Made by a program: the position numbers and the translations under genes. Of a stretch of DNA of 64,000 nucleotides, positions 39,075-49,453 are shown one piece after another. The DNA comes from an uncultured Polaribacter sp. (GTDB lineage Bacteria; Bacteroidota; Bacteroidia; Flavobacteriales; Flavobacteriaceae): NCBI GenBank assembly GCA_943788045.1, contig CALSOT010000006.1, positions 186,001 to 250,000 on the forward strand, read 5' to 3'. The notes beneath the pieces were generated by a model. The model was not told where the DNA came from and ran no database searches. It was given only the letters and a program-made list of their open reading frames with translations. Numbering within the stretch: the first letter of the stretch is position 1; the number at the start of each line of letters is the position of its first letter.

Positions 39075-41820
39075 AAGGATGATAGCTCGAAATTAGTTGA
39101 ATTAGCTGAAGTGATTGTTTTTCAAGATTTTCAAGATTTCCTTTTTGCTTGTAATTTAACCATTTAAAATAAACACTCTCAAAAACCTCAAGAGATTGAA
39201 AATTCAAATAATAGATCGTATAGCTAAGATGAGCAGGAATAAACTCATCAATACTCTCAAAAATTAAATTTTTAAAAGCATTATTTTGAAAACGAACGGG
39301 CCAATCAGGGAAAATAAAATTAATGTGATTTGAATAGTTAAAGTCATTCGGAAAGTTATTCGATTCGTTCTTGGTTGTAACTATATCTGAAAAAGAATTA
39401 ACATCGTAATTCGACGCTCTTTTAGCAGAAAAATACGCGATAATACGGGTTTTCTCTTCTTCTGCACTTGCAATAGATTCGAAATGTTGCTCTGACTTTA
39501 AGATAGGTTCATTAAAAAGATCATACACTACAATAAGATACTTTTTGGTCCTGCCTTTCTTTTCAATCGAATAGTTTTTTTCTTTGAGTACGCTCACCCA
39601 TATATCGTCTCTTAAATCTCTGAGCAGATTGTATTCAACGTTGTAGTAACTTTTTAATAGAACCTGCTCGTTGTCATTGAAAACAATTAGTTGATAATTT
39701 GTTTCTATTTTGGGTCTCAATAAGATATTCTCTATTAAAAAAAAGGATTCACAATCTTTATTGAATTTTTTGAACTTATTCATGACCTTTTCCAATGCTT
39801 CCTCACATTTATGCGCGGTAGTTGAAGTATAAATGTTTACCGGAGCAATTTGTTTAGGACTATTAAACAACAAACAGTATTTCGATGTAGACTTTACTAT
39901 TTGATAGCTTTTACTTTTATGGGCATATAAAAAAAGAGATTTCAACGTCTCATAATCCTCGCAATAAAAACTAGCCTCATCAAGTTCAGTTTGAGAGCTA
40001 GAAGGCGCGAAAACCGATATCGCAGGACCATTTTCAATTTGTAATAATTCAGACTTCCACTCTGCAGTTATTTTATTAATTTCAGAAGTTTCCAACAATG
40101 GGTCCAAACAAGATTTAATGATATGGTTTTCAATATTTAAAATTAAATTCAAGCGCTGTTTCAATCCTGAAATATTGTCTTGTAATGTATGCCTTTCTTT
40201 GTAATTAAATCCTTTGACTCTATTTCTTCCTAATTGTACAATTGCTTTGGCATAGCTCAACTTTGATTTGAGTGACTGCATCTGTACTTCATGTTCAGAT
40301 AAATCATCAAAAGTGTTGGTGTTTAGTTTTGAGAGTAATGAACTATCATAGATCTCACCAAATCGAGCTAACAAATGATCAACTATTTGATTCTTCCTCT
40401 TGACAAGTCTAGTTTCAGACTCTGAAATAGTATTCATAAACTCTAAAAAAACATCGTTTTCATTGTCAATGAGGCTCTCTATTTGTCCGATCTCTTCAGG
40501 AATTTGATTGTACATTGTTCTCAGAGGACTTGTATCTAAATCAATTGAAAATAAATTTCTAATATTCACAAGCTGACTCAAGTAGTTCGCCATTATTTGT
40601 TCCATCAATAGCAAGTATGCCTTTAACTGGTTTACTTGACTCTTTCGCTCTGGGTTAGCGGTACTTGGAAGCTCAAATTCTTTTAATCCGTAGATGGATG
40701 GAAGCTCATTTTGAATCGAATAATAATGTTCAATACTTTTTTGTTGAAAACGACCTGATTTGACAATTTTTTTTGATTTGTACCCTTTGAAATAAGACTT
40801 TTTATCATTCAGAGCTATGGAATCGTATAATTGAGTCAAAATGGTTGCATCTATTTCATAGAGCGTTTCATTTCTCTGGAATTTAAGTCTATCTGTGTTT
40901 GAATTGTAATAATCCTTTTCTAAAGAAGGATACGAATCATAATCAAATGGAATAATATCATTATACATCTTTATTCCATTCTTATAAATGATCAAATTAT
41001 CAACTCTAAGCACTCCTTCAATACTTAAAATAATTTCCTTTATTTCGTACTGATAAATTTCATTGGTCTTCCGCTTTAACTCATCTTCTTTGATAAATTT
41101 ATTTTTTTGACGAGGTCCAGAAAAGATATTTTCATAATTCCCTTCTTCGAGCAGTTCATCATATTCATAAAACTTTAATTCTTTGTTTAATTTTAAATCA
41201 ATTTCATGATAAATTTCAGCTAGAATACTTTCTCCTAAAACAAATGAATTGATGGTAATGTCTCCAGAAATAGATATCATATCTTTTTTAAGTACGATGA
41301 TCGAGTTAAAATCAGTTCCTAAAGATCTATTCTGCATTAGGATATTCTCTATGTTAACAACGGTTGATTCTGTCTGCACAGCATTTAAACCATCTTTGAG
41401 CTGAATCAAAACATCGAATGTTCCTAGAATACCTAGAACATTATCTTTAATAGGGTTTACCCAGGCATTTTTCACATTATCTTCTTCATCAATAATTACT
41501 TTTCTGTAATCCAAAGAAGTTAAGGGAGAAGAGGGAAATATTTTTTCTGGAGGAATTAATAAATTATGATTTTCCAAATCAAATTTATCGGTATATGCCA
41601 ACAAAATGTCTTCAATAGGAAAATTTGCTTTGTACCCTAAATCTGTTAAAGCATAGCAAATTTGTTCTAAAAAAGTAATTCCTGGATCATGGTAATTATA
41701 ATCTGACCATTGATTCCCAGAGAATCGTTGAACAAACGCTATGCCTTGTTTCAGGAGCTCATCATAATCTAAACTTAAAGAGCTATAATCTTCTTTATTT
41801 ATAAATTTTGGTTTTATCAT
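39061..41820 (-). CDS. eCIS baseplate wedge protein (Afp12-like)
   Basis: A 919-residue baseplate component. Residues 35-70 carry NQWSDYNYHDPGITFLEQICYALTDLGY in two adjoining pieces, the 'W-x-D-x-x-x-HDPGIT-x-LE' signature typical of Afp12-type wedge proteins. With the gpJ-like protein it should form the baseplate ring around the spike. The remaining ~800 residues are alpha/beta with a coiled stretch (about 400-560), including the conserved 'LLLMEQIMANYLSQL' helix seen in Bacteroidota relatives. The last codons overlap the tape-measure start (HPYVSK-stop read across ATGTCTCAAAATGA), indicating translational coupling. A 245-residue fibre-like gene sits 8 bases upstream. Confidence 0.88.
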   Translation of the reverse strand: MIKPKFINKEDYSSLSLDYDELLKQGIAFVQRFSGNQWSDYNYHDPGITFLEQICYALTDLGYKANFPIEDILLAYTDKFDLENHNLLIPPEKIFPSSPLTSLDYRKVIIDEEDNVKNAWVNPIKDNVLGILGTFDVLIQLKDGLNAVQTESTVVNIENILMQNRSLGTDFNSIIVLKKDMISISGDITINSFVLGESILAEIYHEIDLKLNKELKFYEYDELLEEGNYENIFSGPRQKNKFIKEDELKRKTNEIYQYEIKEIILSIEGVLRVDNLIIYKNGIKMYNDIIPFDYDSYPSLEKDYYNSNTDRLKFQRNETLYEIDATILTQLYDSIALNDKKSYFKGYKSKKIVKSGRFQQKSIEHYYSIQNELPSIYGLKEFELPSTANPERKSQVNQLKAYLLLMEQIMANYLSQLVNIRNLFSIDLDTSPLRTMYNQIPEEIGQIESLIDNENDVFLEFMNTISESETRLVKRKNQIVDHLLARFGEIYDSSLLSKLNTNTFDDLSEHEVQMQSLKSKLSYAKAIVQLGRNRVKGFNYKERHTLQDNISGLKQRLNLILNIENHIIKSCLDPLLETSEINKITAEWKSELLQIENGPAISVFAPSSSQTELDEASFYCEDYETLKSLFLYAHKSKSYQIVKSTSKYCLLFNSPKQIAPVNIYTSTTAHKCEEALEKVMNKFKKFNKDCESFFLIENILLRPKIETNYQLIVFNDNEQVLLKSYYNVEYNLLRDLRDDIWVSVLKEKNYSIEKKGRTKKYLIVVYDLFNEPILKSEQHFESIASAEEEKTRIIAYFSAKRASNYDVNSFSDIVTTKNESNNFPNDFNYSNHINFIFPDWPVRFQNNAFKNLIFESIDEFIPAHLSYTIYYLNFQSLEVFESVYFKWLNYKQKGNLENLEKQSLQLIQLISSYHPYVSK

Positions 41821-41828
41821 GCGAAAAG

Positions 41829-42566
41829 CTAATCCTCTAAAAGATTCATAATGTTGTACTTTATTGTATAGTTTTCTTTAGATGCTGCATCAATTCCGTA
41901 ATTGGTTCTTGTTCTTACCTGCAACCCATAGCTATTGAGATCTCCTACCCACCTAAAAGAAAGTCGTCTAAAATAAGACTCGTAATAGGCATTTGTAGTT
42001 CTGATCTTGTTTTTAGACCTTCTCCCTCCAAAAGCTGATAGCGCTAATGCATGAGATACTGCATAAAATCCCTTCCCTATTTTACCTTCAGCTTTGGCGG
42101 TAACTTCAAACATGGAAATGCCATCTAGATTTGAGAGCATATAATGCCAATTGCCATCTGCAGGAACACGCCCCTTTTTATACAAACCAACCTGAGTTTT
42201 TACTCCTATACTGCCATTTACCTCTAAATTATAATTAGGGCTGTTGGTGTTAATACCCACCTGCCCCTTTCGATTGAATTTAATTATGGAAGAATCATCA
42301 CTGTTATTTATGGAAAGTCCCTCTGCATTGTTACTGTTAAGATTTATAGAATAATCAGCAACTTTCTGAGTAATCCTATTGAAAAATGAAATGAGCTTTG
42401 ATCTTTCTTTGAGTGGACTTAATTTTAAACCATGATCAGGTGTTTTGGAAATACCATCATCAACTGAATTTAAAGATGAATCAATCAGGTCGATAAAATG
42501 TTTTTCTTTGGCAAATCCGCCCTTTTTGAAATAATTTTTTAATGTCTGCCTGTTTATTAGTGCCAT
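41829..42566 (-). CDS. Fibre-like protein of the eCIS baseplate
   Basis: A 245-residue protein inserted between the two baseplate wedge genes. The N-terminal ~45 residues (LINRQTLKNYFKKGGFAK...FIDLIDSSL) recur at the start of small eCIS proteins in Bacteroidota and may be a baseplate-docking segment. The middle reads GQVGINTNSPNYNLEVNGSI, the GxG-T-S-P/LxVNG pattern of bacteroidete phage-tail fibres. The C-terminal ~130 residues have alternating hydrophobic strands and no match I recognise. By position it is a candidate for the Afp13 host-recognition fibre, though shorter than the Afp fibre. It could instead be a baseplate accessory. No signal peptide. Confidence 0.55.
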   Translation of the reverse strand: MALINRQTLKNYFKKGGFAKEKHFIDLIDSSLNSVDDGISKTPDHGLKLSPLKERSKLISFFNRITQKVADYSINLNSNNAEGLSINNSDDSSIIKFNRKGQVGINTNSPNYNLEVNGSIGVKTQVGLYKKGRVPADGNWHYMLSNLDGISMFEVTAKAEGKIGKGFYAVSHALALSAFGGRRSKNKIRTTNAYYESYFRRLSFRWVGDLNSYGLQVRTRTNYGIDAASKENYTIKYNIMNLLED

Positions 42567-42569
42567 CGT

Positions 42570-45500
42570 TTATAATTTAAGTTTAAAGTTAAATTTTGAA
42601 TCCGCCGAATTACTATTCTTGTTAGGGGTAATAATGGTTTGACTGTGCTCGTTTACTTCCGAACTTATGAGAAAAGATTCTTCTATGCCTAATTCATTAA
42701 AATTAATTGGTTCTGGAGCAGCATACTCACTATTCTCTAAAATCTCAATTCTATGATTGTGTTTTGGCACCAAGATAGACCATTTAATCCCTGGCTCAAT
42801 ATAATCATTATTCGTGTTCTGTTGAGCAGAATCATATGCAAACTGAGCCCCATTTTCTAATTTTTTAATATGAATGATAGAAATACCTGTGATAAAATAC
42901 ACATAAGGTCTGCTATTGAGAAAATTAATAATGTCTAGTTTCTTAATTTTAGCGCCTATCTTATTTCTTTCTGAGGGTATGTACAACCATGAGCAAATAA
43001 AATTAAACAAGTCAGCATGTAATTTGTGAATTCCTTTCCCATTTGAAATGTTCTTAAATAGCACTTTACACTTGATCCACACGTCTTCAAAAACTGGATT
43101 GATAATTTCAATTTTTGAAAAAGGTGAGGTATAATTTTTTAAATACTTCTTTATTTCATTTTTTTCGGCTGAACTCAATTTAATATTATCTATGTTTTGA
43201 TGCCCTTCAATTTTTTTAATACACAATAGTTGAATATTCAATTGATTATTATCTCCATTCACAGAATAGCACTTTACATGAGATAACCAATTAAATTTTG
43301 AGAGTATAAACTTTTCAAAATCCCATTTTGTTACCGGTCTATTTTTATGTCTGAGCAGTTCACTTGATCGCATGTAAAAATCCATATCCGATTCTCTATT
43401 CTTTCCCTGAATAGATCCCAAATGCTGCTCTACATTGATAATTCCGTCAACAGGATCCAGAAAACCTTCAATTGAATTGGGGGGTATAAATCTTCGACCA
43501 CTTTGGTTTGAATCTGTTATAATTTCTGATGCTGAGGCAGAATTGGTTCTAATGGAACGAATCAAACTAAACTGATTTGTTTTATTTTTAGAACACGCCT
43601 TTATAAAAATTTTACTTTCATTAAACTCATCTTTTACCGCCAAAATATCGGAAGGAGCTTTCAAGCTTAAAACTCCCGTTTTCATGAGGTTCATCGTTTG
43701 ATCGTAGAGAAAATCACCTGCATTAAAAAGCGTCCATCCATCGGCACTTGAATAATACCAATCTAGCTTTCGACTAAACTCATAATTCTGATTTTCACTT
43801 TTTACGATTTCAAATAATAAATTTAACTGAAACGTAGTTTTCGAAGTATCAAAACCTAAAATCAATTCACCTTCGTAACTAAAATTATCGACAATGGTAT
43901 TTTTAGTAACAGAATTTTTTGAAAAGGTCTTTTCAATGCCAAATGGGGAAATCAAATAAAAAGAATTTTCCTGATCAAAATCGTTCTCTGAAAACAAGGA
44001 CTGATTGAATATCAATGAGCTCTTTGCTTCATAATTCATGGTCAGACCTGATATCGATGGAGCATAGGGTTCATTTGGAAATTTCAGCAGATCAATGTTC
44101 TCCTTTTGGAGTTTCCCTTTGAGCGTTTCTTCTGTTACTTGATTAAAAACTTTATCATACAAATCAGCTCCAAAAGCAAAATTAGGAGCAACAAGCTCTA
44201 TTTTTAAGTACCCTGCTTCTATATCATTTGAAAATTCTTCAAAATCTGATGATTTCAATTTGTAATTAGGTTTGATTGCTAATGCGTCAACATCTATCTG
44301 ATTTAAATTTTTGTCATGCCTTAAAGCCCCCTCTTCTGTTTGATCAAATAAATCATAAACAAGTTCCGATTCCGATGATGTTGAATATTCAAAATTTGAT
44401 AGCGCAGAAATCTTCACTTTAAATGTATCGTTTTGTATGCCTAAATTGTATTCTTTGTAATACGATTCGAGGGTTTGATTCAAACTATTCAAATTTTTAT
44501 AATCCCACCCAATAGAGAGTTGATGGATTTTTTTATTGAATAATTCCTCCGTACCTAGCACTAAATTTGATCCTTTTTTAGGGGCAACTCCAAAGATTTC
44601 AAATTCCGATTGAACATCAACTTCTTCGCTATTTACATAGCAATTCATTTTTTTTAAGTTTTCAACTTTTACATTCAAATCTATCTGATGCACCTCCATA
44701 CTATTCAAAAATGAGTATGGATTGTAAAAGCTATCCTGATTTAATATAAACTTTAAGACTGGAAATTCTGATGTAATTTGTAGTTGATGACTTTGAGCAT
44801 AATAAGATACGATATCAGGATATGTTTTGTCTAGGGTAAAAGAAATTCGAATTATGCCTGTAGACCAATCTGTTGGACTGATCACTTTATAGTTTGAAAT
44901 GCGCTTCCATGCTTCCTCAGCAGTATATTCTATTTGAAAAGCATTCGAAAAAATTTCATCAAAGACAACCTCCTCGCTCGTGTCTTTATTTTGAGCAATA
45001 TCAATAATTAAATCGGATAAATATTTGATAGAATCAATAGTGAATTTAAAATCAATATCGATAGTTCGATCACTTTTTGATAACTTCAATACTGGAGATG
45101 ACAACATAAAACCAATTGTTGCCTTGTCCATATTCATCTCCTCACTACTCAAGAAAATTTGTTCCTCTCCGAGTGACGAAAAAGCAGTCTTATCTGAATT
45201 AAAAAAGTTGACTTCATCTCTGTCAGAGGCATGAACTTTGGAGTACAATCCTGAAATTAAATTAAACCTTGATTGATGATCAAATAATTTATTTTCACTT
45301 AAGAAAAATGTACTAATATGAGTTAGCGGTATGTTATTTAGTTCAATATTTTCATCGACATGAAACAAAACATCAGCACCATTTTCCATTTGACCAACCT
45401 TTAAGACTGTATTAGGTTGTACATTGATAAAATCAATATTTTCATCAATTTCGAAGGATGCAAAGATTTTGGTTGGAGAAGCATCGAGATGACTCAATTT

Positions 45501-46322
45501 TAAAACCTCCTTAAAATAAAGATCTAGATGTTTTTGAGTAAATGTATTTAAATCAGTTAGTGAATGTTTAAAAAGCTCTAAAAACGAAAATATCAATCCT
45601 ATGTGCGCCTTATGATTATCATTTTGATAGAGTGATTTGGAAAATAAATTTTTGCTTTTTGAAACAAGATTATAGACAATTTCGTAGGCCGGATTGAATA
45701 TGAGTGTTAGTTTTTTGAAAGCAAAATTTAAGTCATTCTCATCAAAAAGGGTTTCATCTGCGTCATCAGAAGTAGCAGAAAAATTTAACTTCCAGATAGA
45801 ATTAAAAACTTCAAATTTAGCTAAAACCACTTGGTCTACTATTTGTTTCTTTATGAAACCCTCAGTAATATGAATAAAATCGTTAGCAAGTACAGATAGT
45901 TTTTCTTGAATTGCCGTTTCTAACTCAGTTTCTATTAAGGAACTTTGTTGTGTTAAGTTATTCTGTAATGCATCTAAATACCATTCATTGATTTGACTGA
46001 AGAGGTCCAACGTTGAATTAAAAAATTCATAAAAAACAAGCTTTTTCCCTTCAATAGAAAAAGCCTCGTCATATTTCTTAATAAGTTGTACTCTATGTAC
46101 ACTGAAATTTAAAATATTGAATTTAGAGATTTCAGCAATTAAAAAAGTTTCATCAGATTTTAATAAATCAAACCAAGTACCATCAATTTTATTCTTTTTA
46201 TTGTAATAATGGACTTCCTTAGAATACTCTTTCACAAAAAGAATAAAATCCAACATCTCTCTATCATCGATTTGAAAGTTTTGGGGATTTAGTATGTGTT
46301 GATAATTTCTATTCACTTTCAT
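42570..46322 (-). CDS. eCIS baseplate J/gp6-like wedge protein (Afp11-like)
   Basis: A 1250-residue baseplate wedge protein. The C-terminal third is the recognisable part: DFYMRSSELLRHKNRPVTKWDFEK (about 985-1008) followed by KFNWLSHVKCYSV is the Afp11/gpJ signature, in which a Leu-Arg-His/Asp-Arg-x-Val motif precedes the wedge's C-terminal domain. The N-terminal two thirds contain an insertion-rich alpha/beta region seen in Bacteroidota eCIS wedges. It overlaps the gp25 gene by one base (TAATG), so translation is coupled. Confidence 0.9.
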   Translation of the reverse strand: MKVNRNYQHILNPQNFQIDDREMLDFILFVKEYSKEVHYYNKKNKIDGTWFDLLKSDETFLIAEISKFNILNFSVHRVQLIKKYDEAFSIEGKKLVFYEFFNSTLDLFSQINEWYLDALQNNLTQQSSLIETELETAIQEKLSVLANDFIHITEGFIKKQIVDQVVLAKFEVFNSIWKLNFSATSDDADETLFDENDLNFAFKKLTLIFNPAYEIVYNLVSKSKNLFSKSLYQNDNHKAHIGLIFSFLELFKHSLTDLNTFTQKHLDLYFKEVLKLSHLDASPTKIFASFEIDENIDFINVQPNTVLKVGQMENGADVLFHVDENIELNNIPLTHISTFFLSENKLFDHQSRFNLISGLYSKVHASDRDEVNFFNSDKTAFSSLGEEQIFLSSEEMNMDKATIGFMLSSPVLKLSKSDRTIDIDFKFTIDSIKYLSDLIIDIAQNKDTSEEVVFDEIFSNAFQIEYTAEEAWKRISNYKVISPTDWSTGIIRISFTLDKTYPDIVSYYAQSHQLQITSEFPVLKFILNQDSFYNPYSFLNSMEVHQIDLNVKVENLKKMNCYVNSEEVDVQSEFEIFGVAPKKGSNLVLGTEELFNKKIHQLSIGWDYKNLNSLNQTLESYYKEYNLGIQNDTFKVKISALSNFEYSTSSESELVYDLFDQTEEGALRHDKNLNQIDVDALAIKPNYKLKSSDFEEFSNDIEAGYLKIELVAPNFAFGADLYDKVFNQVTEETLKGKLQKENIDLLKFPNEPYAPSISGLTMNYEAKSSLIFNQSLFSENDFDQENSFYLISPFGIEKTFSKNSVTKNTIVDNFSYEGELILGFDTSKTTFQLNLLFEIVKSENQNYEFSRKLDWYYSSADGWTLFNAGDFLYDQTMNLMKTGVLSLKAPSDILAVKDEFNESKIFIKACSKNKTNQFSLIRSIRTNSASASEIITDSNQSGRRFIPPNSIEGFLDPVDGIINVEQHLGSIQGKNRESDMDFYMRSSELLRHKNRPVTKWDFEKFILSKFNWLSHVKCYSVNGDNNQLNIQLLCIKKIEGHQNIDNIKLSSAEKNEIKKYLKNYTSPFSKIEIINPVFEDVWIKCKVLFKNISNGKGIHKLHADLFNFICSWLYIPSERNKIGAKIKKLDIINFLNSRPYVYFITGISIIHIKKLENGAQFAYDSAQQNTNNDYIEPGIKWSILVPKHNHRIEILENSEYAAPEPINFNELGIEESFLISSEVNEHSQTIITPNKNSNSADSKFNFKLKL

Positions 46323-46735
46323 TATTTTATTGAGGTCCCTTCATTCAAATAAAAAGGAAAAACTATATTATCTCTCACGTTGGTTGAGTGAATTTCATAA
46401 AGTACATCTATATGAATCAATCCACTAATAGCATCAGACTTCGAAGCATTTACCCGATGCACAATAACTCTAGGTTCATAAATGCGAATACTTTGTTTTA
46501 ATTCAAAAGCAAGTTCTTCAATAACATCTTGATCTGATTTCTCAAACATGTAATCATGAACAATGCATCCGTAATTCGAACGCATAATTCGTTCGCCAAG
46601 TTTGGTATTGAAGAAAATAATCAAACTTTGTCTTATATCTTCTTCCTTCGAAACCATTTCTACATCTGACTTTTCTTTGTTAAATGTAGGAGGAAAGCCC
46701 CAACCTCTTCCTAAAAATGATTTTTCTTGTTCCAT
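46322..46735 (-). CDS. eCIS gp25-like baseplate protein (Afp9-like)
   Basis: A 137-residue member of the gp25/TssE/lysozyme-like wedge family that starts sheath assembly at the baseplate. It opens FLGRGWGFPPTF, then EEDIRQSLIIFFNTKLGERIMRSNYGC, the family 'xIxQSLxxxLxTxxGER..P.YG' motif, and ends with a pair of strands. The Glu-Arg of GER is present. It lies between the spike gene (6 bases) and the gpJ-like gene (1-base overlap). Confidence 0.95.
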   Translation of the reverse strand: MEQEKSFLGRGWGFPPTFNKEKSDVEMVSKEEDIRQSLIIFFNTKLGERIMRSNYGCIVHDYMFEKSDQDVIEELAFELKQSIRIYEPRVIVHRVNASKSDAISGLIHIDVLYEIHSTNVRDNIVFPFYLNEGTSIK

Positions 46736-46741
46736 ACGTCT

Positions 46742-48556
46742 TTAATTAATTCCAACAGTAGCACCTTTAATTGTTACTTTTCCTGAAGCAACCAAATCTG
46801 CTTTACTTCCTCCTTTTGCAACAAGGCTCGTTTTTCCGGCAATTTCAACTTTACTTCCGGCAATCTTAACTCCGGTTCCGGCCTTTCCATTAAGAGTGAT
46901 CCCTTTCGAACCTGAAATCGTTACTGCAGCGGAAGATGTAATTTTGATGTTTTTCTTACTTGTAAGTTCAATACCTTTGTCAGACATTTTAACAACATTC
47001 TTATTTTGATCCGTTAGCGTAATCCCTTTTCCTTTTTCACTAATAACAATACTATTTTTCTTGGGAGTACTAATTGTTATTTTCTTTTCCTTATCGTCAA
47101 ACTCCAGCGTTAACTTACTTTTCGACACAAAAGCCTTTAGCGCATTCTCTTTTTTTAATTTGGTATACGGTTTCTTTGTTTTGGTATATAACCCACCTAA
47201 AATAACAGGATGTCTTGGGTCACTCGCAATAAATGAGACGATTACTTGAGAACCGATTTCTGGTATAAAAAAAGAACCTGCTGCAGATCCTGTATAGAAA
47301 TGAGATAGTTTTGCCCAAATACCATTTCCTGTACTTTTTAAAGCAGGAATCAAGACCTGAATTCGACCTTGGTTCAAAGGATCTGCATCAATTTTTTTTA
47401 CCTCTCCAATATGCACACCATCAATCGGCTTTATGATATTAGATTTATCCAAATCATTGGATGAAAAATGAACCTTTTTCAAACCAAATTCAATTTTCGT
47501 TGTAAAAAAGCCACTTTCAACTTGATGCGAAACACCGGTAATGTAGATATTTCCATCAAAATGTTTTCCAAAACCATAAAGAGCAACCACGGATCCTATA
47601 TCGAGATTCGTAACGCCTTTAAACTTCGCTCTTCCCAAAATCCTACTCAGTCGAGCGTCTTGTAACAGCGCATTAGAAAGTGATTTAAGCTCTGATACTT
47701 CTGTGACTTGAGGTATGTTAATGTCTATTTTTGCAGGACTTGTGCTTTTACTCAAAACCTTCCCTGTCATTGATTTATTCGCTACAAGTCTGGGTTCAAC
47801 AGCTTTACTTTTATTTTTTTTATTTGTAAAAGGATTCCAAGAATCAAGAGAAAGCGCACTGAGTTGTGTACTAGCATCTATTTGAGCGTCAAAAGTAATC
47901 GTAGCTTCACCATTGGTAATTGTTTGATCTGGCTTTGAGACTTGTTTGAAAGGCTTTGAGACTTTCATTTCATTGTCTGAATTCAAAACTACTAGTCCAT
48001 TCAATTTGGCTCTACTGAGAATAAAATCCCAATCATTAGAATTGTATTTTGGTAAAAAAGGATGTGTAACTGTTGTGGCAGTAACAACAGATTTTAACCC
48101 TGCCACTTTCTTCAATAAAGTAGCAAAAATCTGACTATCCTTCTTTTTTTCATAGATATCAGAAGTATACGTATTCGTGAGTTTTACCGCTTTATCTACA
48201 CAATCCAAAACTAAAAGACTTGCCCAAGGTTTCGTGGTAAATCCATTATTCAGTGTGATCCCTAATTTTTCTACAATTCCTTTAAAGAGAACCTGGTTAT
48301 TTTGTTCATAACCAATCTTTATTTCCACACTCTTTCCTGGAGCAAAACTACTGTCTTCACTCTCATCGAAGGTGTTTTTATAGGCATCACCTCCTGAGAG
48401 AAATACTTTGGCTCTACTCAATTTATTGACAGCCTTGTCTATATTAATTTTAACAACCATATATTTTGACACAATAGAAACACCATTTACCCGTATATCG
48501 AATGACACGGGTTTATCCATCGAATCTTTTGGCTTGTCTCCTGAAGTTTTTGACAT
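46742..48556 (-). CDS. eCIS spike protein, gp27/gp5 fusion (Afp8/VgrG-like)
   Basis: A 604-residue trimeric spike hub. Residues about 15-350 form the gp27-like part (SFDIRVNGVSI, then the tandem tube-like domains). Residues about 385-460 form the gp5 OB-fold: DPLNQGRIQVLIPAL, GIWAKLSHFYTG and FIPEIGSQVIVSF, typical of VgrG and Afp8. The C-terminal ~130 residues run in short repeats such as VTISGSKGITLNGKAG and VEIAGKTSLVAKGG, which will fold as a triple-stranded beta-helix needle. The tip protein is not adjacent: the PAAR-like gene is at 63348 on the other strand. No C-terminal toxin extension is visible. Confidence 0.95.
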   Translation of the reverse strand: MSKTSGDKPKDSMDKPVSFDIRVNGVSIVSKYMVVKINIDKAVNKLSRAKVFLSGGDAYKNTFDESEDSSFAPGKSVEIKIGYEQNNQVLFKGIVEKLGITLNNGFTTKPWASLLVLDCVDKAVKLTNTYTSDIYEKKKDSQIFATLLKKVAGLKSVVTATTVTHPFLPKYNSNDWDFILSRAKLNGLVVLNSDNEMKVSKPFKQVSKPDQTITNGEATITFDAQIDASTQLSALSLDSWNPFTNKKNKSKAVEPRLVANKSMTGKVLSKSTSPAKIDINIPQVTEVSELKSLSNALLQDARLSRILGRAKFKGVTNLDIGSVVALYGFGKHFDGNIYITGVSHQVESGFFTTKIEFGLKKVHFSSNDLDKSNIIKPIDGVHIGEVKKIDADPLNQGRIQVLIPALKSTGNGIWAKLSHFYTGSAAGSFFIPEIGSQVIVSFIASDPRHPVILGGLYTKTKKPYTKLKKENALKAFVSKSKLTLEFDDKEKKITISTPKKNSIVISEKGKGITLTDQNKNVVKMSDKGIELTSKKNIKITSSAAVTISGSKGITLNGKAGTGVKIAGSKVEIAGKTSLVAKGGSKADLVASGKVTIKGATVGIN

Positions 48557-48560
48557 AGTT

Positions 48561-49232
48561 CTATTTTATTGGTGGTATTTCAATTTGACTACCATGTTTT
48601 AGATTCCGAAATGAACTAAGACCATTAAATTCAGCTAATTTTATATAATATTTTTTATCGTCATAATATTCCTCGGAGAGTTTAACAATTGAATCTCCAT
48701 CTTTTACGATGGGCATTTTAGTAATATCTGGACTCTGAAATAAACTGGTGTCATTTCTATCAAAGTCTTGTACTTGCATTGTTATTACCGCTCTCAAAGG
48801 AGTCCCGTAGGCATTAAAAAAGGTGTAATTATATTTGTAAGAGGAAACAATTCCGCTAAAAGAAAAATTTGTTCCCCAACTCAGCCTAACAAAAGGAGGG
48901 CGATGTTCAGATACTACATCATCTATAGCCACTTCTTCTAATGTATTGATAGAATCGATCAAATTGGCTGACGGTGAAATCCCCATTCCGTCTGGTTTAT
49001 TTGGAACAGCTCCGGTGCAATCTATTGTAAAACTCAGATCGAGTGTTCGTTGACGATAAATCGGAGTCGTTCTAGATACATCTTTACCACTCGCTGCTTT
49101 GTCCTTGTCTTTACTTTGAGGGTTCCCAACACTTATTGAAATCTCTGAAGGATTCAGTTGCAATCTATAACTGCCTATCTTATTGCTAAAATTAGGTTTT
49201 TTATAACCTGATATCATTAAATATTTCCCCAT
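48561..49232 (-). CDS. eCIS LysM baseplate protein (Afp7-like)
   Basis: A 223-residue protein with the usual Afp7 layout. The N-terminal tube-like part begins MGKYLMISGYKKPNF and includes LQLNPSEISISVG. A C-terminal LysM-like domain (about 175-223: VKDGDSIVKLSEEYYDDKKYYIKLAEFNGL given as family pattern, ending GSQIEIPP) clamps the spike to the tube in relatives. It is coded 2 bases downstream of DUF5908 and 4 bases before the spike gene. Confidence 0.9.
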   Translation of the reverse strand: MGKYLMISGYKKPNFSNKIGSYRLQLNPSEISISVGNPQSKDKDKAASGKDVSRTTPIYRQRTLDLSFTIDCTGAVPNKPDGMGISPSANLIDSINTLEEVAIDDVVSEHRPPFVRLSWGTNFSFSGIVSSYKYNYTFFNAYGTPLRAVITMQVQDFDRNDTSLFQSPDITKMPIVKDGDSIVKLSEEYYDDKKYYIKLAEFNGLSSFRNLKHGSQIEIPPIK

Positions 49233-49234
49233 AA

Positions 49235-49441
49235 TTAATAGCCAAACTTAGTTTCTAATTCTTTCATAACTGCCGAAACACATTCTTCAATTAATGCTCG
49301 TTTCTCAGTTTCCTTAAGTGCATTTCCGGAGTCCATCTTTGAGAGCTTTGCATCTATTATTTTAACAATATCCTCATCAGTTGATTTTGAACTCTTATTA
49401 ATTTTACCTCGAACAATTAATTCTTTAATTACTACAGCCAT
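49235..49441 (-). CDS. Small DUF5908 eCIS protein (Afp6-like)
   Basis: A 68-residue protein beginning MAVVIKELIVRGKI, the conserved opening of DUF5908, a family found almost only in eCIS operons between the tube-like and LysM genes. The C-terminal half is an amphipathic helix (IEECVSAVMKELETKFGY). It has no signal peptide. The function is not established. Confidence 0.85.
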   Translation of the reverse strand: MAVVIKELIVRGKINKSSKSTDEDIVKIIDAKLSKMDSGNALKETEKRALIEECVSAVMKELETKFGY

Positions 49442-49453
49442 GTTGTTATCAAA

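Noticed and set aside
42570..48556. Effector or toxin fused to the spike or wedge
   Set aside because: The spike ends in beta-helix repeats and the wedge in its family C-terminus; no extra domain is seen.
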